This document shows positions 60,140 through 64,000 of a stretch of 64,000 nucleotides of DNA, in pieces; the first letter of the stretch is position 1, and each line of letters begins with the position of its first letter. A program made the position numbers and the translations under genes. Source of the DNA: Robbsia betulipollinis (GTDB taxonomy: Bacteria; Pseudomonadota; Gammaproteobacteria; Burkholderiales; Burkholderiaceae). The notes beneath the pieces were generated by a model that did no database searches, was not told where the DNA came from, and worked only from the letters and a program-made list of their open reading frames with translations. The DNA lies in contig NZ_JAPMXC010000001.1 of assembly GCF_026624755.1 (NCBI RefSeq), forward strand, positions 965,677-1,029,676, written 5' to 3'.

Positions 60140-60978
60140 TTTTTAACGGTCGTACCGCGATAGTTAACTTCTGCTTTGGCGGGATGCCGCCAATGGCTGT
60201 ATTCGGTCGTTCGTGATTGTATGACCATAACCACTTGGTCGCATAGTCTTGCAACTCGACGACGGTGTCGAAGTGGTAATGAGCAAGCCAATCTTACCTC
60301 ACGGTTTTGTTACAGCGTTCGATGTAGGCATTCTGTTGTGGCTTATCAGGCTGTATGAACTGCAGCGCGATGCCAGGTCTTTCGGCCCAGTCTTTCAATG
60401 CCCCGCTGACATATTCCGGCCCGTTGTCGCAGCGAATTTTCAGCGGCGTTCCACGCCATTCAATGACTTGATTCAACGAGCGAATCACGCGTCGTGCCGG
60501 CAACGAGAAGTCCACATCGATGCATAGTCCTTCGCGATTGGAAGTCGTCGATCACGTCGAACAATCGAATGCTACGGCCGTCTGCGAGCTGGTCGTGCAT
60601 GAAGTCCATCGATCGACATTCGCTCAGTGCCGTGGGCACGGCTAATGGCTCTGGCTGCTCGCGTACGAGGCGCTTGCGTGGCTTGATACGTGAATTCAGT
60701 TCCAGCTGCCGGTATATTCGATAAACCCTTTTGTGGTTCCAGCCGAGCCCTTTGACGTTGCGCAGGTACAAAAAACATAGGCCAAAACCCCAGTTTCGCT
60801 GATTGTGTGTGAGCTTCACCAGCCAATCAGCGATGACCTCATTTTCGGCGCAGCGCTTCGACTCATAGCGATAGCAGGTCTCGCCAATACCAAATGTCAT
60901 GCACGCCAGACGCACGTTCATCCCGCGTTCTCGCACCGCTCGGTGGGCCATCTCTCGTCGGTGAGATGGCCTCACCAC
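60140..60978 (-). pseudogene. IS3 transposase orfB, frameshifted and with a stop codon
   Basis: The integrase-type transposase is in pieces: 60460-60978 carries the N-terminal part to VIDDF, a frameshift at about 60540 moves to VDFSLPARRVIRSLNQ, and after CNKTVR there is a TAA where related proteins have Tyr, followed by DWLAHYHFDTVVELQ in the same frame. The catalytic DDE residues (MDFMHD, CDNGPEY, IQPDKPQQNAYIER) are still readable. It should be inactive. Confidence 0.85.
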
Positions 60979-61238
60979 TTTTTTTCAAGCGCCTCGCGCA
61001 CGACCTCCGCCTTCAAGCGTTCCTCGGCATACATCTTCTTCCGTCGCGCGTTTTCGATCTCCATTTCTTTCATTCGAGTCATCAACACCGCATCCATGCC
61101 GCCGTACTTTGATCGCCATTTGTAGAAGCTCGCGCTGCTCATGCCATGCTCGCGGCAGAGCTCTGAAACCGGCGTTCCAGCCTCTGCCTGCTTCAATATC
61201 GCGATGATTTTGCTTTCCGTAAATCGAGACGTCTTCAT
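60972..61238 (-). CDS. IS3 transposase orfA (HTH protein)
   Basis: An 88-residue protein with the IS3 HTH_Tnp_1 domain: KTSRFTESKIIAILKQAEAG and GMSSASFYKWRSKYGG, followed by a leucine-zipper-like helix. It is intact and overlaps the start of orfB by seven bases, as usual for programmed frameshifting. Confidence 0.92.
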   Translation of the reverse strand: MKTSRFTESKIIAILKQAEAGTPVSELCREHGMSSASFYKWRSKYGGMDAVLMTRMKEMEIENARRKKMYAEERLKAEVVREALEKKW

Positions 61239-61318
61239 GCAAAATTTCCTGTCGGTGCTGCTGCGAGAAAATTCTACCTTGAACGACCGTCATTCTGTGG
61301 GGGGACTACCATCCCACA

Positions 61319-61902
61319 GTCGACAAGGCGCTTTTCCTGGAACTTTTATCCGATGTCTCGGGCTATGTACCGTGAAGGACCCGCTTACTTGTGCAATGCT
61401 CCCGGCTGCATTAGATAAGTACTGCAAATCATCTCAAGAGTATGAGATGGTCGATAACGCGACTTTATACTATTACGTTCCGTGCCGTTGCAAGAGGTAA
61501 AAATAATTTTAGCGGGTTGCTAGGAAAAGTTATAAACCCATGATGGTTGTAGAAACATGCTGCAATTCCGTCTTTCGCGTCAACGACCAGCGCATACGCG
61601 GCAATCTCTGCACATACAGCCCGGCTCAACGCATCGGCTAACAATGCCCCTCCTAATCCCTTACCTTTGAAATATTGATCGACCGCCAAGCGTCCCATCG
61701 ATATGGCAGGCACAGAAGGATACCGAGGCAACTTCTTTGCAACAGCAGAAGGCAAATCAGCAAGGAGTACGCTGGTAGACGCCAAAGTGTAAAACCCGGC
61801 AACTCTCCCAGCATTAGTCACCGCGACGAAGCATGCCGTAATCCGTCGACGTACGTCTTGCGAGACTTGCGTTCGAAAATATCGATCCAACGGCTCTGAG
61901 CC
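61319..61902. repeat. Intact copy of the duplicated toxin segment
   Basis: This is the undamaged counterpart of 58576-59064. It begins ten bases outside the IS3 right end and runs into the 5' part of the toxin gene. Confidence 0.88.
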
Positions 61903-61968
61903 ACTATCGAACTGTGATCGTTCGATATCGCTGTTCAAAGCAACAACTCTGAAAGTTTCGTCAGTCAT
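61465..61968 (-). CDS. GNAT-type toxin of a toxin-antitoxin pair (TacT/AtaT-like)
   Basis: A 167-residue acetyltransferase of the group that acetylates charged tRNAs. Features are the N-terminal SQFDSGSEPLDRYFR, SMGRLAVDQYFKGKGLGGALLADAL with the acetyl-CoA loop, and CFYNHHGFITFPSNP near the C-terminus. Its ATG overlaps the antitoxin stop by four bases (ATGA). The pairing with DUF1778 is the standard arrangement. Confidence 0.9.
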   Translation of the reverse strand: MTDETFRVVALNSDIERSQFDSGSEPLDRYFRTQVSQDVRRRITACFVAVTNAGRVAGFYTLASTSVLLADLPSAVAKKLPRYPSVPAISMGRLAVDQYFKGKGLGGALLADALSRAVCAEIAAYALVVDAKDGIAACFYNHHGFITFPSNPLKLFLPLATARNVIV

Positions 61969-62243
61969 TCGGGCCTCAAAAGCTTACGGCGACGCGCCAC
62001 GGCCCGTACCAACGCCGGTGTGGGGGCCGGAGGGGAAAGCAACGCTTGCGCAAAGCACTCTTGGTCGGCTAACGACAAGCGCATCACCTCGGCTTGTTCA
62101 ATAGCCTTTTGGGCAGCTTCCTGGACGGCCGCAACAACGAAATCGGTCATGGTTCTACCCTGCAACTCGGCAGCACGCTTCAACAAGGAATGAAGGTCGA
62201 GACTGATACGAGCTTCTAGGCGAGCAGTGGCACTTGTGGACAT
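61965..62243 (-). CDS. DUF1778 ribbon-helix-helix antitoxin
   Basis: A 92-residue antitoxin. The N-terminal half has the RHH DNA-binding core (ARLEARISLDLHSLLKRAAELQG); the C-terminal half (QECFAQALLSPP) would wrap the toxin. It is co-translated with the toxin and preceded by a palindromic operator. Confidence 0.92.
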   Translation of the reverse strand: MSTSATARLEARISLDLHSLLKRAAELQGRTMTDFVVAAVQEAAQKAIEQAEVMRLSLADQECFAQALLSPPAPTPALVRAVARRRKLLRPE

Positions 62244-62261
62244 GGTCTAGCTCCTTTTCCA

Positions 62262-62288
62262 AATTGTACGGCTATTTGCCGTACAATT
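62262..62288. promoter_or_regulatory. Palindromic operator of the DUF1778/GNAT pair
   Basis: AATTGTACGGC-TATTT-GCCGTACAATT is a perfect inverted repeat with 11-base arms, ending 19 bases before the antitoxin ATG. Such repeats are bound by the antitoxin-toxin complex for autorepression. Confidence 0.85.
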
Positions 62289-62472
62289 CCACCTGATAGA
62301 TGTCTGGCCGATTTTTCTCGTTCGCCAAATGGAAGCGCAGCACTTACAGGAACTGGGGAGGCGTGGCCGTTACGGGTCATCAGGACTGTTCCCAACGCTA
62401 TGGCTGTCATCCACGTCCTTGAGATGAGACAGGTTGGAACCATGAAGTCACGCGAGCGCGTATCAAAAACTA

Positions 62473-62498
62473 AAAGTATTAGACACGTCTAATACTTT
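62473..62498. repeat. Perfect 12-base inverted repeat
   Basis: AAAGTATTAGAC-AC-GTCTAATACTTT stands in a gene-free stretch between the antitoxin promoter and the tRNA fragment. It is very AT-rich, has only a two-base loop and resembles an operator more than a terminator. No adjacent gene explains it. Confidence 0.7.
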
Positions 62499-62540
62499 CA
62501 CGCATTTCTGCCCTCAAAACTTTAACCCCAGAAACGACAA

Positions 62541-62572
62541 AAGCCAACATAACCATATGATTATGTTGGCTT
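62541..62572 (-). terminator. Terminator-like hairpin after the tRNA fragment
   Basis: AAGCCAACATAA-CCATATGA-TTATGTTGGCTT, a perfect 12-base stem, followed on the minus strand by TTTTGTCG. It lies five bases after the CCA end of the tRNA-Pro fragment, where the terminator of a real tRNA gene would be. Confidence 0.8.
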
Positions 62573-62577
62573 AAATC

Positions 62578-62625
<48 letters not shown>

Positions 62626-62818
62626 GCATTAGAACGAAAATTTCTCTATTCTTTTCATATACTTACGCTTCATATGTCCAATTTCCCCATTAGCGTGCCT
62701 TCCCGACCTTTCAAGGGTTTTCAGGCATTGAATTGGGCTTTATTGGAAGCTCGAGCCTATTCTGGCGCGGGCCTGGGAACGGGCTTGTAGCGTCCTTCGA
62801 ATATGGCAAAACAGTGCA
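62626..62818. other. Gap between tRNA fragment and higA
   Basis: 193 bases, AT-rich next to the tRNA fragment. No gene recognised; the plus-strand frame reading through the tRNA fragment is not credible. Confidence 0.35.
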
Positions 62819-63121
62819 TCAAACGACTGCCGTGGTGTACCGCTCAATGTTGAGCAGTTCATCACCCATTGCGTCTTTCCTAGCTGCGATATCGTAGTCG
62901 AGTTGAAGACCAGTCCAGAATCCATCGCTTGTGCCAAAGAATCGAGACAACCGCAGGCCCGTATCTACGCTGATTGCCCGCTGGCCCGCGATGATCTCAC
63001 CGATCCGACTTTGTGCGACCCCAATCGCTTTCGCCAATCGATACATCGAAATTCCCATCGGGACCAAAAACTCTTCCTGAAGAATCTCGCCCGGAGTGGG
63101 ATATTGGACCTCCCTGCTCAT
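62819..63121 (-). CDS. higA: HigA-type antitoxin
   Basis: A 100-residue antitoxin with an XRE HTH domain (TPGEILQEEFLVPMGISMYRLAKAIGVAQSRI, given here from its first half TPGEILQEEFL and the helix SMYRLAKAIGV). The PGE-LxEEF start is typical of HigA. It follows the toxin gene by nine bases, toxin first, as in higBA. Confidence 0.92.
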   Translation of the reverse strand: MSREVQYPTPGEILQEEFLVPMGISMYRLAKAIGVAQSRIGEIIAGQRAISVDTGLRLSRFFGTSDGFWTGLQLDYDIAARKDAMGDELLNIERYTTAVV

Positions 63122-63130
63122 ATTTTTCCC

Positions 63131-63409
63131 CTAATGATAGTCAACGATTTCCACCTCAAATGCATTGCCATCTTGAAAGCGGAAACAAATACGAAACTGG
63201 TCGTTAATCCTGATGCTACATGTCCCAGCCCTATCGCCACGGAGTAACTCTAGACGATTGGCCGGTGGGACGCGTAAATCATCCAGTACTGTTGCCCGAT
63301 TCAACATCGCCAATTTTCGCATCGCCACGCTTTCGAAATTCACAAAGCGAGCCACTCTTTTCCCGGAAAAAAGTGTTTGAGTGTCGGAGCAACGAAAACT
63401 TAGGATCAT
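63131..63409 (-). CDS. higB: HigB-type toxin
   Basis: A 92-residue RelE-superfamily toxin that would cleave mRNA on the ribosome. It starts MILSFRCSDTQTLFSGK and contains LRVPPANRLELLRGDRAGTCSIRINDQFRICF (abbreviated: PPANRLELL, SIRINDQFRI), the characteristic HigB core. The start at 63409 is preferred to a position five codons earlier. Confidence 0.92.
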   Translation of the reverse strand: MILSFRCSDTQTLFSGKRVARFVNFESVAMRKLAMLNRATVLDDLRVPPANRLELLRGDRAGTCSIRINDQFRICFRFQDGNAFEVEIVDYH

Positions 63410-63703
63410 GACCGTACCATACACCTACTTTATACTACCGTCAAGCAGTAGCATAACGCGACGCAGGAGTATGAAATGACCGCTATCCTGAGCAGATCCA
63501 AGACCATCTGCACCCTGTGAGACGAGTGCGATGGAATTGACCTTTATATCGAACTGCCCTGCCTTCGGCGCAGGTACGTCGCTTTTCACTATATGTAGTC
63601 TTAGGCGTAAGCGTCCAGGCAAGGCATCTTGCTTGGTGGATTTGGCTGAGTTCGGGCTAGATGAAGCGTGGGATGCCCGCCCGTTACGTCCCCACTTATT
63701 TTC
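63410..63703. other. Gene-free region before the IS66 end
   Basis: Contains the higBA promoter and mixed sequence with no recognised gene. GTAAGCGTCC at 63606 resembles an IS66 end, and GTCCCCACTTA-TTTTCG-TAAGCGGGGAC (63688-63715) is a near-perfect hairpin overlapping the border of the next element. Confidence 0.4.
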
Positions 63704-64000
63704 GTAAGCGGGGACCTATTTTCAGACGCGCGATGACGCGGGAGTTGAACCCATCAGCGTCCACGGCAGTAGATCATCGATCTGGTTGACCGGATGATCG
63801 GCGATGCGCGTGAGCACCTCGCGCAGATATGCCTCGGGGTCCAGGCCGTTGAGTTTGGCTGTGCCGATGAGGCTGTACATCGCCGCCGCCCGGTGGCCAC
63901 CGGCATCCGAGCCCGCGAACAGATAGTTTTTACGCCCAAGCGCGACCGCGCGTAGGGCGCGTTCCACTGCGTTATTGTCTATTTCGGCACGGCCGTCGCG
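63704..64000 (-). mobile_element. IS66-family element, partial
   Basis: The proposed outer end begins GTAAGCGGGGACC at 63704, 18 bases from the transposase stop. IS66-family ends usually start GTAA. The element continues beyond the right edge of the window. Confidence 0.65.
63722..64000 (-). CDS. tnpC: IS66 transposase TnpC, C-terminus (partial)
   Basis: The frame is open to the window edge and reads [22 protein letters not shown], then [30 protein letters not shown] and [12 protein letters not shown]. This is the highly conserved C-terminus of IS66 transposases, including the catalytic Glu region (DNNAVERA). Only about 92 codons are in the window. Confidence 0.92.
   Translation of the reverse strand, partial: RDGRAEIDNNAVERALRAVALGRKNYLFAGSDAGGHRAAAMYSLIGTAKLNGLDPEAYLREVLTRIADHPVNQIDDLLPWTLMGSTPASSRV

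Larger units (their letters stand above)
60128..61309 (-). mobile_element. IS3-family insertion sequence
   Basis: About 1.18 kb. The left end GTAGTCCCCCCA...ACGGTCGT (60128-60153) and the right end, its inverted repeat (61283-61309), match with a few differences in the middle. Inside are orfA and orfB on the minus strand. No target duplication is obvious, suggesting an old or rearranged insertion. Confidence 0.85.

Noticed and set aside
63425..63622. Minus-strand ORF of 65 codons upstream of higB
   Set aside because: No binding site, no motif, and it lies in the region expected to hold the higBA promoter.

Overview
The window is GC-rich and carries the gene order typical of the second chromosome of Burkholderia and relatives (fimV-asd-leuBDC, gltA-sdhEBADC, a GntR regulator divergent from mdh, acnA, a DUF2863 gene). 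I read it as a Burkholderiaceae genome, Burkholderia sensu lato; the species cannot be fixed from sequence reading alone.

Region 1 (1-23.2 kb, all minus strand) is conserved core. It reads leuC-leuD-leuB-asd-fimV-like-truA-trpF-trpB-DNA methyltransferase-trpA-accD-folC-SPOR protein-cvpA-purF-metZ, with many one- to fourteen-base overlaps. It supplies leucine, aspartate-family amino acids, tryptophan, folate, fatty-acid precursors, purines and methionine. A beta-class orphan DNA methyltransferase sits between trpB and trpA and overlaps both. Upstream lie gltA and sdhE-B-A-D-C. Region 2 (23.3-31.7 kb) continues the TCA theme: the GntR regulator, mdh, a CitE-like lyase, a periplasmic MliC-like protein, acnA and DUF2863. 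Two perfect palindromes lie between the GntR gene and mdh.

Region 3 (31.7-45.5 kb) is mostly envelope and stress genes: two small glycine-rich secreted proteins, an AI-2E family transporter, ahpC and ahpF, a trimeric porin, a beta-barrel protein, a chemotaxis receptor, a tannase/feruloyl-esterase-like lipoprotein lacking the usual cysteine pair, a DUF1275 protein and a Crp/Fnr regulator. Region 4 (45.9-54.7 kb) is an accessory catabolic block: RpiR regulator, solute-binding protein, MmgE/PrpD protein, agmatinase-like ureohydrolase, remnant of a polyol/alcohol dehydrogenase and FGGY kinase. It is bracketed by two paralogous lipoproteins with a C-terminal Ig-like domain and a duplicated leader.

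Region 5 (55-64 kb) is a recombination-scarred, lower-GC edge: a TetR/SDR pair, an old-yellow-enzyme gene, IS3 remnants, an integrase fragment, a decayed duplicate of an acetyltransferase toxin, an IS3 element with a broken orfB, a DUF1778/GNAT toxin-antitoxin pair with a palindromic operator, a 48-bp 3' fragment of a tRNA-Pro gene that looks like an integration site, a HigBA pair and the end of an IS66 element. The least explained system is the Region 4 block with its bracketing lipoprotein pair.
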